Source: Myrica gale
Taxonomy: Eukaryota; Streptophyta; Magnoliopsida; Fagales; Myricaceae
Direction of reading: 5' to 3'
NCBI GenBank assembly: GCA_963930655.1
Contig: OZ005609.1
Location: forward strand, 17,991,001-18,055,000
DNA length: 64,000 nt
In this document: positions 11,722 through 22,533 of the stretch, piece after piece
Position numbering within the stretch: the stretch's first letter is position 1
How the letters are laid out: every line of letters starts with the position of its first letter
Made by a program: the position numbers and the translations under genes
The notes under the pieces: model-generated
The model's input: the letters and a program-made list of their open reading frames with translations, nothing else
Told to the model about the DNA's origin: nothing
Databases searched by the model: none

Positions 11722-12699
11722 ATGACTTTTAATCCTTTGACTAGGATTCTAGATGACAATCGGTTGACATAACTGAATTATGTTGATTGGAAGAGAAATC
11801 TTATGATTATTCTCTCATCCTATAAGATCGGTTATGTTCTAACCTCTGAGACACCTGAGCTTGCCCTGGACAATGCCAGTGAGGAAGAAAAGAAAGTCTT
11901 TAACAAGTGGCATGATGATGATAATATGGCAAAGTGCTATATTATGGCTTCAATCTCATATGTTTTGCATAAAGATTGTGAGGGCGTGGCTATAGCTGCA
12001 GGCATTATGTTGCATCTCCAAGAAATGTTTGGAGAGCAGAGCAAATCTGCTAGGCAGACTGCTATGAAGAATCTGATGTCCACCAAAATGGTGGAAGGGA
12101 GCCCAGTTCGGGATCATGTCTTGAAGATGATTTCCTTCATCAACGAATTGGACATTTTGGGAGTTGAGATTGATAATGACACAAAAGTTGATGTCATTCT
12201 TTCATCTCTATTTGATTTTTTCAATCAGTTTGTCCTTAATTACAATATGAACAAGATGAGTGTGACGTTTTCAAAGTTGCTCAATATATTGCAGTCAGCT
12301 CAAGATCTCATCAAGAAGTAAAAACCTACTGTGATGGTCACAGAGAAATCTAATGTCTCTATGAAACTGAAACCCAAGTTTAATAAATTCAAGAAAAATA
12401 ATAAGGGGTCTCAGGAAGCTAAGAATGTCCAAGGTGGAAAAGGAAACAAAGGAGGTGACAAGAACAAAGGCAAAGGAAATTTTTTCCATTGCGGCAAGCC
12501 CGATCACTGGAAGAGAAACTGCCGAGTTTACTTAGCTTCTCTTAAAAAGGGAAAACCTTCTATAGGCGTGTCTAATATGCTTGTAATTGAATTGAATTTA
12601 ATGGATGATCCATTTAACTCATGGTGTGTAGATTCTGGTTCGACATCTCACATCTGCAATATGTTGCAAGGGTTCAAGGAGACCAGAAGGCTCCATTAA
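11722..12699 (+). pseudogene. copia gag and protease, broken
   Basis: Starts at an ATG giving MTFNPLTRILDDNRLT and then a stop. It continues open at 11803-12321 (YVDWKRNLMIILSSYKIGY..., typical copia gag) and at 12331-12699 in the same frame after another stop. The zinc knuckle reads FHCGKPDHWKRNC, with the first Cys of CCHC changed to Phe. The protease motif WCVDSGSTSHICN is at about 12622-12660. Non-functional. Confidence 0.88.
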
Positions 12700-12719
12700 G
12701 GGGAGTTGATCCTTAAGAT

Positions 12720-15700
12720 GGGGACGGGTGCAACTGTTGCAGCGACCGCCATCAGAGTTTTTGGCTTAGAATTATCTTTATGTTCCAGAAGTTCCAGAAG
12801 TTCATAGAAATTTGATTTCTGTTTCAAAACTTGGTTTATCTGGATATTCATTTTTTTCAATTCCAAACTTGTTATTAAGTTTCAAAATAAATTTGTTGCT
12901 TCTGGAATTATTTATGATGGTCTTTATCTTTTGAATGTTGATAATTCTTTGAATAATATTGAGAATGATGATTCCAGTGTGTTATCCCTTAAGAGGAAAA
13001 GAGATGTTAATCCAACTTACTTGTGGCACCTAAGACTTGATCATGCCAATACTGATAGGATCAATAGATTGGTAAGGGATGAGTCATTGCAATTTCTGAA
13101 AATTGAGCTATATCCAATTTGTGAGCCCTGCTTACAAGGAAAGATGACCAAAAGCCCTTTTACAGGAAAATGAATTAGAGCCACAAGAGTATTAGGATTA
13201 ATACATACTGATGTTTGTGGCCCCTTTAACCACATGGCAAAATGAGGTTTCTCTTATTTCATTACTTTCATTGATGATTATTCCAGGTATGGTTATCTAT
13301 ACCTGATGAAGCATAAATCGGAATCCTTTGAAAAGTTCAAGGAATTCCACAATAAAGTTGATAAATAGATTGAAAACTCCATTAAAATGATTCGCTCCGA
13401 TAGGGGAGGCGAATACCTCTTGGATGATTTTAAATTTTATCTTAAAGATCATGAAATCATATCACAACTCACACCACAGCACAATGATGTTGCGGAGAGA
13501 ATGAATAGAACCATATTGGATATGGTTTGTTCCATGTGTTGGCTTTTAGTCACAATCAATGTTTTGATGATAACAATATAAGTAATTGAGATGTGAAGCA
13601 AAAAAGATCCAAAATGAGCACGAAGCGATCAAGCAACATCACCTTCAATGGAATTGCTCTTAAAGTGAAGACTCAATATGCTAGGGTAATCTTTGTAACT
13701 CTAAGACTTCATCTTTAATAAGGATTTGAACCACACACTTGCATATTTCTTCAAAACGTGCATGAATTGTTTTACCACTTGTTTTGAAGATTTTTAATAT
13801 TTTAATGGCTTCAAAATATCCTAAATATACCCCCAAAACTTTTTAAGTTAGAGTTTAAAATTAGGTATTTTAAGTTGGTCAAAATCGAGTTTTTAAATCA
13901 ACTGGATCATGTGCTAAGTTGAGGAGTTCGACCGGCTCATAAAGCGGTCGACCGGCTCGTTTTAACAGATCACTCACAACGACTATTAACGGCTATTTTT
14001 TCATGAGGCCTATATAAAGTCATTCTCATGCCTTTGGAACATAACTCAATCGTCCAAAATCATTTTACAAAGGTAAAGAGTGATAAAAAACCTTTCAATC
14101 CTTATTCAAACTAATATTCATTTTTACATTCTTGTTATTGTGTGAAGCCTAAGAGCTAGATATTTCTCATTGTAAAATCTACTCCATCAAGGGAGTTTTA
14201 ATGGGCAATTTCATTCAACCATATACATTTGTAAGAGAGTGATTATCTTGTTTCCTTTCAGTGAGGGTTGTTCATCGAAAGGAGTTTGGAGAGGTTTGTT
14301 CTCAAACTCGTTCTTGAGGTTTGAAGATGGTTTTCTCAAGCTCAAGTGTAAGGAAACCTTTCCCTTGGTTGAAGGGAGAAATAGTGGAGAAATCTCAAGG
14401 CTCGGCAAAGGAGTTTGAGGGGTGGACGTAGGCGTGCTTGCCGAACCACCTAAAATATTGTGTTTGCTTCTCTTCCTTTATCGCCTTAATTTGTGCTACT
14501 AGTTTATTGCTTTAAAGTTTTACTTGCATATTTAAATTTCAATACATACTCTTGTGTTTAATCTTTTATTCCAATCAATCCCTTTTGTGAGACTTGTAGC
14601 TAGCAAACACATTCTTTAGGGTGAGTTTCGAAAAAGTATTGAAACTCAATTCACCCCCTCTCTTAGGTTGCCTTAATCCTAGGAATTTCACCATGATGAG
14701 CATATCTGAATTGCCTATATCATTTTAGAGACATGTTTTGGAGACCGTTGTTTACTTGTTAAATGATCCCTGCAAAATCAGTTCCTAAAACCCCATATGA
14801 GTTATGGACGGGCAAGATGCCAAGCCTAAATCATTTTAAGATATGGGGTTGTCCAGCTCATGTTAAAAGGTTTAATGTGCATAAGCTGTGATCAAGGACT
14901 GATAGGTGCCTATTTGTAGGCTATCCTAAAATGACTATTGGTTTCTACTTCTATAATCCCAATAAAACAAAGTGTTTGTCAGCAGGAATACTACTTTTCT
15001 TGAAGAGGATTATAGTTTGAATGAAACTGAGAGTAGAGTTGCTCTTGATGAGCAAAGAGATATTACAATGGCTGAGCAGAATGAGAACAATGAGGATCAA
15101 ATGATTATTCCCACTGATCAAACTGAACCTTTTGAGACACATGAGTCTCGTCGTATTAAAAGGATTATAAGACGTCTAACAAAATTTAATTTGTTAAATG
15201 AGATTTATCAAATGAAATCTAAGGGACTGGAGATTGATCCTTGTGATTAAACAGAGGCTGTGAAAGATAAAGATGCTCAGCATTGGTATGTGGTCATGGA
15301 ATCAGAGATGAATTCTATGTATTCCAACAATGTATGGACTTTGGTAGACAAACCAGAAGGCATTAAGCCTATAGGTTGCAAATGAGTCTACAAAAGGAAA
15401 CTTGGACCACAAGAAAGGTAGAGAGACCTTTAAAGCTAGGCTAGTGGCGAAAGGGTATACTCAAAAGACTGGTATTGATTATGAGGAAACCTTTTCACCA
15501 GTAGTCATGCTAAAGTCCATAAGGATTCTATTGGAAATTGCAGCATACTATGATCATAAGATATGACAGATGGATGTGAAAACCACATTCTTGAATGGGC
15601 ACATCCATGAAGAAATTATATGGACCAGCCAGAAGGTTTCATATCTCAGGAAAATGAATCAAAAGTATGCAAATTGGAGAAATCCATTTATGGCTTAAAA

Positions 15701-16745
15701 CAAGCATCACGTTGTTGGAACATCCGTTTTGATGAGTCAATCAAAACATTTAGTTTCTCACAAAATATGGATGAACCTTGTGTCTACAAGAAGGTTAGTG
15801 AGAGTGCTATCACCGTTTGGTTCTTTATTTGGATGATATACTACTCATTGAGAATGATGTAGGGGCTTTGTTATCTGTGAAAATGTGGTTGTCTATCCAA
15901 TTTCAATGAAAGACCATGGGGAAGCATCCTCCATACTCGGGATCAAAGTGTTTAGAGACCGAAATATGAGATTATTGGGTCTCTCACAAGTCAATTATAT
16001 TGATAGGATATTGGCTAGATTTAGCATGGTAAATTCCAAGAAAGAGTTTCTACCCTTTAGACATGAAATTCATCTCTCTAAGCAGATGTGTCTAAAAACA
16101 CCTGGAGAAAGAGAGAAGATGAGTAACTATCATTATGCTTCGGCTGTATGAAGTCTTATGTAAGCTATGCTTTGAAATAGACATGATATCAGTCACTCAG
16201 TTAGTGTTGAGTAGATACCAATCCAATCCAAGTCCAAAACATTAGTCAAAAGTGAAACATATCCTCAGGTATTTGAAAAATACAAAACACTATTTCTTAG
16301 TGTATGACAGTGATGATCTGACTGTACAAGGATATACAGATTCGGATTTTCAATCAGACATTGATGATAGAAGATCAACATTCAGATTTGTGTTTCTTCT
16401 TGGCAAATGAGCATTTAGTTGGAGATGTTTCAAGCAAAGTATTACTGTTGCTTCTAAAACTGAGGCAAAAAATGTTGCTGCAAGTGAAGCTGCAAAGGAA
16501 GCTGTGTGGATTCGCAAGTTCATTCAAGAACTTGAAGTTGTCCCTTCGATTGACGCGTCTATTTCCTTATATTGCAATAACAATGATGCAATTGTACAGG
16601 CATGAAACCAAGGTCTCATCAAAGGACAAAACACATAGAACGTTGTTTTCACCTAATACGTGATATCATATCCAGAGGTGATGTCACAATGGTGAAGGTT
16701 GCATCAGCTGGTAATTTAGCTGATCCATTTAAAAAGCCTTTTATC
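12720..16745 (+). pseudogene. copia integrase, RT and RNase H, broken
   Basis: GAG-pre-integrase YLWHLRLDHANTDRI (about 13018-13062), core IHTDVCGPF and FIDDYSRYGYLYLMK, then IRSDRGGEYL (13390) and DVAERMNRTILDMV. A solo LTR separates this from the rest of integrase (14691 on). The RT includes [25 protein letters not shown] (about 15430-15500) in two frames, QMDVKTTFLNG and LEKSIYGLKQASRCWN. Poorly preserved RNase H (about 16340-16740) ends near SAGNLADPFKKP. Confidence 0.85.
13537..14690 (+). mobile_element. solo LTR, 1,154 bp, nested in copia integrase
   Basis: Begins TGTTGGCTTTTAG and ends AGGAATTTCA. Flanked by a perfect 5-bp duplication CCATG at 13532-13536 and 14691-14695. The target integrase reading frame resumes after it. 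A TATA box lies in GCCTATATAAAGTC (about 14008) and the end resembles large copia LTRs (TTCACCCCCTCTCTTAGG). No internal domain, so it is the product of LTR-LTR recombination. Confidence 0.9.
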
Positions 16746-17189
16746 TTATAAAGTGTTTGAAAAACATATTAAAGATGTATGTTTGAGATATATGTATGAT
16801 TGAGTTTGACGTTTTGTTTTTCCCTTTATTATTGGATAATAAAAGGTTATTTGTTTTTCACATATATTATTGTTATTATGAGTTTATACGTAACATGAGA
16901 TGTTATGTATGTAAATTTGTTCAGGTAACATTGTAGAAAAATCATGCTAGAGATTAATGAATCAAAGGCAGAGAATAATGATTTTTCAGTTCCTTGTAAG
17001 CTTGAAATTGTTTTAGACTTTTGAACCATAAAATCTACATTTGTGTGCGGAGAATGATTGATTTCAGCATTGGGGTATGACCTTAAGAAAACAAGTGGAT
17101 GTCATGTAACAAGTACATACACTAAACATGATCCGATTAAGAACGCCTTTTGGAATGATCACTGTCAGATTAAAGGTTGTTCTATCACA

Positions 17190-17568
17190 ATTCGGTATGC
17201 CTCCTAAGGGATTTATGTCACTCTCTCTTTTGGGGATTTATCTAATAGGTTCTGATGACCAACCCCTTTAATATAACGGTTATATTTATAGGCCTTGGGA
17301 AACCCTAGAGAAAACATGAGACATAGGATCCTTAGGGATCTCAAATTCCAGCCGTATGATTAAACTGAAGAACTATTCTTCTAATAAAGTTAGGGCTTCT
17401 ACTAATTACAATCAAGTTCATCAACATATTGTAATTGACCCATGAAATTTGAGATTATTGCAAACATGCCCCTTTACATACAATTAATTTCTTCCACCAA
17501 ACTATATTACATATGAGATATTAGGACTTGATTAATTATTTGGTTATCAAGGGCACATGATTATTACA
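17190..17568 (-). repeat. inverted partial LTR of copia element 1 family
   Basis: On the - strand this reads from TGTAATAATCATGTGCC (17568) to about 17190 and matches the first ~370 bp of the LTR at 9783 with substitutions. Just outside it, on the - strand, is AAGTGGGAGAT (about 17569-17580), the usual copia polypurine tract. It is therefore a 3' LTR of an oppositely oriented element, cut off on its left. Confidence 0.82.
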
Positions 17569-17878
17569 ATCTCCCACTTGCCCTCAAAATCAAATATCAC
17601 CGTCATGTCTCTATCTCATGTAAACTTTGATTTCTTAGTTCACAACTCAATTGGACAACAAAACAATTTTGAAATATATATAATATATTTTTATGTATTT
17701 TTAAAATATTTTTGTAAAACATACCGGCCGGATTTCTTTTGGTCCAACTCTTATATGAACACTAACTGAATAAATTGTCTCTCCATGAGACTGATGGATT
17801 CCTTGTTGAGCATTCATATAACTTATCCATCATGCACACAACCCAACATGTCCGTATATAAGTACTGAATTCAGAAGA

Positions 17879-18491
17879 ATGTATGTACATTTGGATGCCT
17901 GTAGAACGGGGTTTTTGGCTGGTTATAGGCCAGTCGTAGCGGTAGATGCATGCCACTTGAAGGGACCGTATGGTGGTCAATTATTTTGTGCAGTGGCAAA
18001 GGACGGGAACGAAGATATGTTTCCTATTTCATACGCGGTGTGCAAGAATGAGTGCAGGGCGTCTTGGGTATGGTTTTTGGATGCACTGTTTAAACGATGT
18101 TGGTAGATTTGATACTCTAGAATGGGTATTCATATCCGACCTTCAAAAGGTAAGTGTTGTGAGTCATATCTTGATTTAGCGTTTTGATACAGAGTTGTTT
18201 CTAACCTGAAATTAATGTTGGTACTTTTTTCAGGGATTGCTTGATGCCTTTGATATTCTTTTGCCTAACACGGAGCACATATATTGCATTAAGCACCTGC
18301 ATGCAAACATGAAATCGCATGGGTGGAAGGGACAAGCATATAAGAATGTTCTATGGAAGTGTGCAAGAGCTTCCAACGTCGTTGCATTTGAGAGACACAT
18401 GAAGGAAATGGAAGCTTTGAGCGGAGGAGCACACCACAGTTTTGGAAGTGATGTAATTAATGGTCCCTATAGTTTTTTGGAAGTGTTGTAA
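17879..18491 (+). pseudogene. MULE (MuDR-type) transposase fragment
   Basis: Contains VVAVDACHLKGPYGGQLFCAVA with the first catalytic Asp, then DMFPISYAVCKNE...WVWFLDAL. A frameshift near 18090 moves the reading to NDVGRFDTLEWVFISDLQK with the second Asp. A probable intron (GT at about 18150, AG at 18234) leads to GLLDAFDILLPNTEHIYCIKHLHANM. The MULE hallmarks SD.QKGL and EH.YC.KHLH.N are present. The N-terminal DNA-binding part and the SWIM finger are missing. Confidence 0.85.
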
Positions 18492-18600
18492 TGTTGGTCT
18501 TTGGAAGTGCTGTAATGTTGGTCTTTATGGTACATGTGTGTTTTTAGAAGTGATGTAGTTAATGGTCCCAATAGTTTTTTGTGGGTAGGGATGTTCAACA
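18455..18600 (+). repeat. degenerate short direct repeats after MULE fragment
   Basis: Variants of TTTTGGAAGTGNTGTAATGTTGGTCTTT occur two to three times, along with AATGGTCCCNATAGTTTTTTG twice. Confidence 0.7.
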
Positions 18601-18997
18601 GCTTGTTGTAAACATTTTGGCCGTGTCTGCCATATACTTTTATGGAAGTTGGATTTGATATGAATGACCTCATTTGGTACATTGATCAGTTCTGTTAGTT
18701 TATTAGCTGAGTTTTGATTTACAGGGAATGAATGTGATGAAAAACATTACATGGAGTTGTTTTGCCATTGAAAATTTACCATACATAAACATAAGATTGC
18801 ATTACAACAGACCATTCGAAATACAATAAACTGTTGTATGACAATAAACTATTTTGCCATACATGGTCACATAACATTACAAACAGACCATTCGAAATAC
18901 AACCTAAACCCATCAAGCTATCATGCTTGTCCATTGTCACAAAATACCAACTACGCATGGGGCTAAAACCTACAACGACCATATACACTTAATCCCA

Positions 18998-20016
18998 TTA
19001 AACAGACCCATTCACATATGACCACAGCTTATACATGCAAGTACATGCTCCAATAGTTATGATCCACGACCTAACCAAATAACATGTCATGCGCTTCTCC
19101 TTCTCCTTATGTTTGTGTGCTTCATCTTCTAACTTCTTCATCTTCTTGAGCATTGGAGGTAAAACCTGCATTCCGCGTAGACAAGTTGGCGGATCAATCC
19201 ATTGGAAGAAGTTGCAACCTGACTGCCTTTTCAGAAAAAAACAATACTGCCAAGCATCAGAATAATTTCTACACAATTCGTTGAAATAAAAGACATAGCA
19301 TCCTTAACCTTAGATCAGAATATGTGAAATAAATACGAAAATCTACACAATGTGCAAATATGATCTTGTAGTCGAAAAAGCTATTGCCACTTTGCACATG
19401 CATCCAAAGACGTTACCAGGAAAATAATAAGATGTCTTTTATTAGTTTTAAGATAAAGAAATAAAAGGGGATAAGATGCCTTTTCACCAACCAATTATTT
19501 TGTCCATTTGCGGATTTTCCTCCCCTGAAAGTGATTGCCATGTTTCCACACGTATCTTAGACCTATAAAGGACCTCAGTATCCCCTGCAACTCTCATGCA
19601 ATCAACTGGCTGTCTATTGTTTAGAAACCTAATTTTACCACTCAGTTCTATTTCCCCACACTTCATTATAGTCATCAAGCAAATGCTCCAGCAACCAAAT
19701 TTCAATCCAGGGCTAGGTGCTCTAAGAATTATTTGCCAAATCAAATCCCAAAACAGATTAAGAGATGAGAACTTACGGAATTTCTGCCGAACATGGGGCA
19801 GCCATAAAATCAGCGTCCCAGGTTAATATCCGTCAGGGAAGTCCTCAGGTGTGCGGGATGTTCAAAGCCACAGATCACACAGTCGGGCTGTTGACCACAG
19901 CTACAGTTAAAGGCAACTCCACGTTTGAAGACTCTAGATCGGAGGGATGAGGATTGCGAATCTGAGTACATAGTGTTTGGGGAGGGAAATGTGGGTTGAT
20001 CAAACGAAAGACGCAA
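18998..20016 (-). pseudogene. GRF-type zinc-finger protein, broken, linked to MULE
   Basis: First exon from ATG at 20016 holds CVICGFEHPAHLRTSLTDIN and then GR-stop-FYGCP, a premature TGA inside the GRF finger. A donor near 19777 (TTCC/GTAAGT on the - strand) and an acceptor near 19231 would splice to SGCNFFQWIDPPTCLRG, followed by a Lys/Glu-rich helix (about 19100-19170) and a hydrophobic tail (SWIITIGACTCMY) ending at 18998. GRF fingers of this C..C-LRTS-NPGR-FYGCP-CNFFQW form are common in plants and often occur near MULE sequence. Probably part of the MULE at 17.9-20.4 kb. Confidence 0.65.
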
Positions 20017-20224
20017 GTAGCCTGTGATGTTGGTGCTTGAATGAATTCAGGTGGTGGGGAGGCAAAAATTGGGAGAAATGTTACATTAGGGTTCGAGAAC
20101 AAAACCTGCAGACGGAAATGAGGGAGAAGAGATGCTGAGTCAGGAACGTTCGCGTTTCATGTAATGTTTTTTACCAAACCAGAGTTTTTTTTTAAACGTT
20201 ACATGGAAAAGAGATGGTGGGGCC

Positions 20225-20433
20225 CACTTACACGTGGTATTTTTTAAATGGTGCAGACGTGTGAAGATGTGCCACGTCACGACACAACCGTTAATTTTTT
20301 AAACGGAGTCTGACTGAGGGGCATATTTTAAATCGAAAGGTTATCTCAGGGATATAAAACCAACTTTTCTTACCTCGGGGATATGTTTGCAAAACCAAAA
20401 TACCACAGGGGTATCCGGTGCATTTAAGCCAAA
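20225..20433. repeat. probable MULE terminal repeat
   Basis: On the - strand it begins GGCTTAAATGCACCGG and runs through short motifs on GGGGATAT and GGGATAT themes, as seen in plant MULE termini. The partner repeat on the left side of the transposase was not found. It was probably removed with the inverted LTR junction. Confidence 0.45.
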
Positions 20434-22358
20434 AAAAAAGTCTCATGGAACTTCCGACACGAAAAAGAAAATAATATTAATGGTAATTAAGGCGAGGGAT
20501 CAAGGAGTAGTAGTGTAAAACTGTGATAAATTCTTAGGGCCCAAATATTGGTTTTGTGTCATAATTAATGATGCTCCCCTCTACTTGCAAAACTGGACAC
20601 ACATTAGCAAATATGATTCATTAAATTTTTGGAATTTAGAATTAAAAAAGAAATCAAGGAAATGCTTCAGTGCAGGTGGAAAAATGAGATTACATGCATG
20701 TAACTAATTTTTCAAGTTGAGGAAATTATGTGGAAGCATCATTTTACATAACTATTGGCCAAATAGGTATATATATATATATCATTTTTCCACAAAATGT
20801 TAAATACATAGATATATTAGGTATTTCTTATAAAGTACAATATCTCAAAAGTCCTAATTCGAGGACCACGTGAATGCACCTAATGAAGCAAGAAGTTAAA
20901 AACATATATTTTACAGAAAAGAAAAAAAATAGAAATATAGTGGTAAAATATGATTTTGGCGATGATTCTTGGCGTGCCCGAATTGTAACGTTGGAGCAGT
21001 AAAGTGCAGGTACAGGAAGGGAATAAGGCTGATCAGCAACCAAATCAATTCACTTTCCACAAAAATCTTTGGAGTAGAGCATTTGTTATAATCCATTTGA
21101 AAGATCACTGCAATCAATTTGCAAGGGCTGGAGTTAAGTCAAGGCGGAGACAATGTGGTTGGTAACTTTTCTGTTATGATCCAAATTGTTCCTCTGCTTT
21201 TTCCTTAATCTTTATTATTTGCAATGTGGATTTCTTTAGCTAAATTTCATCCCGACAGGTTCGGAACCAATAACTCGTGTTAACCATTGAATGTGTTAAC
21301 TTGGTTTGGGACTATTTTCTCGACTTTATTTACTTTTTTGTTAAAAAATTGAGACAAAGTTGAACGCCTAATGGGTTCAATGGAAGCTGAAGTTACTCTA
21401 TGAAGTGGAAAGAAGCATGCTCAGACCTTGCAACGTATGCCGATATGGTCATGAAATAAGCATTGGCTGGTTGCTAGTGATTTCAACGCTATATATATAT
21501 CACAAGCTCAATGAACCTGGTGGGGGACTGTAGACAATTGGTTGCTGTTTTTGAGTGTAGTATGGACATTGAGTTGGATAACCTGAAACACAACAGTGAA
21601 TTTCTCATAAATTGGTAAAATTATTGACATTTGATAAGATAAATAAAACCTCTCAGGTCTTTTTGACTGACGGGCATTATAGTCATTTTAATCCAAAATT
21701 TTACTGAGCAAAGTATCTAAAATTAGTAATTGGAAGTAAAATATGTCAAAGCTGTATGGTGCAATGTATCAAACCTCGTATAGTTAATCGGTGAAAAATG
21801 TACTTACCCCAAAAGTATAATCCAGAAAATTGAGGTTGAAAGGGCAGAATCTTGGAGATTATGTTCTCATTTAATTTTACTGAGACAGACGAAGCAAAGA
21901 AAGCACAATTGTCATCAGAGCAACTCTAGAGGCTTTAGAGTGAGCCCCATGTTCTGGCTTCAACTGATGTATTGATGTTCATATGTGCCTTCCCCAGACT
22001 AAGACTAAACGTCAATTTCACAGCATTTAATGAAACGAGAAATCTACCAAAGAGAGTAAAAGCCACTAGCTCAAACGATCAATTTATTTTTTTTAGAATT
22101 TGGACGAAATAATTATTCTGAGAAATACAGTGTTGGGTGTAATTGCGTGTTTGCTTGATGGTTTAGTCCCCAGCTCTGCTACAGCTCCGTATGGGCGTCT
22201 CTGGTGTTATGGCAATTCTTACACAATTGAGACTTCAATACAATTATGCACTGATTTGCAGCAACGGTACTGCTACCTGTCTTCTATGCCACCTCATGCC
22301 AAATACTGCTTCTATTCCAGAATGAGGCTTACCAGAGAGAGAGAGAGATCAACCACAG
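20434..22358. other. spacer and PTAC3 3' flank
   Basis: AT-rich. A (TA)n run lies at about 20768-20782. The stretch 21455-21620 reads in parts as WLLASDFNAI, EPGGG and FECSMDIELDNLKHNSEFLINW, a probable old LINE endonuclease relic (low confidence). The part just below 22359 should contain the PTAC3 3' UTR. Confidence 0.4.
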
Positions 22359-22533
22359 CTATGAAGTTACATCATTAACAGTGTTGTCAATTGTCTGTTT
22401 TGCAGATATCACTCTGTCCAAGGTTTGGTCTGGAACTGTGATTCCAGATGTCTCCAAGTCAGCGACAATCGCAATGGCTGCATCTAGTTCCTCAAGATCG
22501 AGACATAGCAAGACGATTTCATCATAAAGCTGA
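22359..22533 (-). CDS. PTAC3: PTAC3 terminal exon
   Basis: 175 nt from acceptor GTTGCAG/T to TAG. Reads [20 protein letters not shown] and continues [21 protein letters not shown]. Confidence 0.95.

Larger units (their letters stand above)
10350..17189 (+). mobile_element. decayed Ty1/copia retrotransposon 1, internal region
   Basis: Order is GC-rich leader (about 10520-11060), gag, protease, integrase, reverse transcriptase and RNase H, the copia order. All parts are broken by stops and frameshifts. A solo LTR interrupts the integrase. The segment from 16750 to 17190 is the 3' non-coding part; the element's own direct 3' LTR is missing. Confidence 0.88.
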
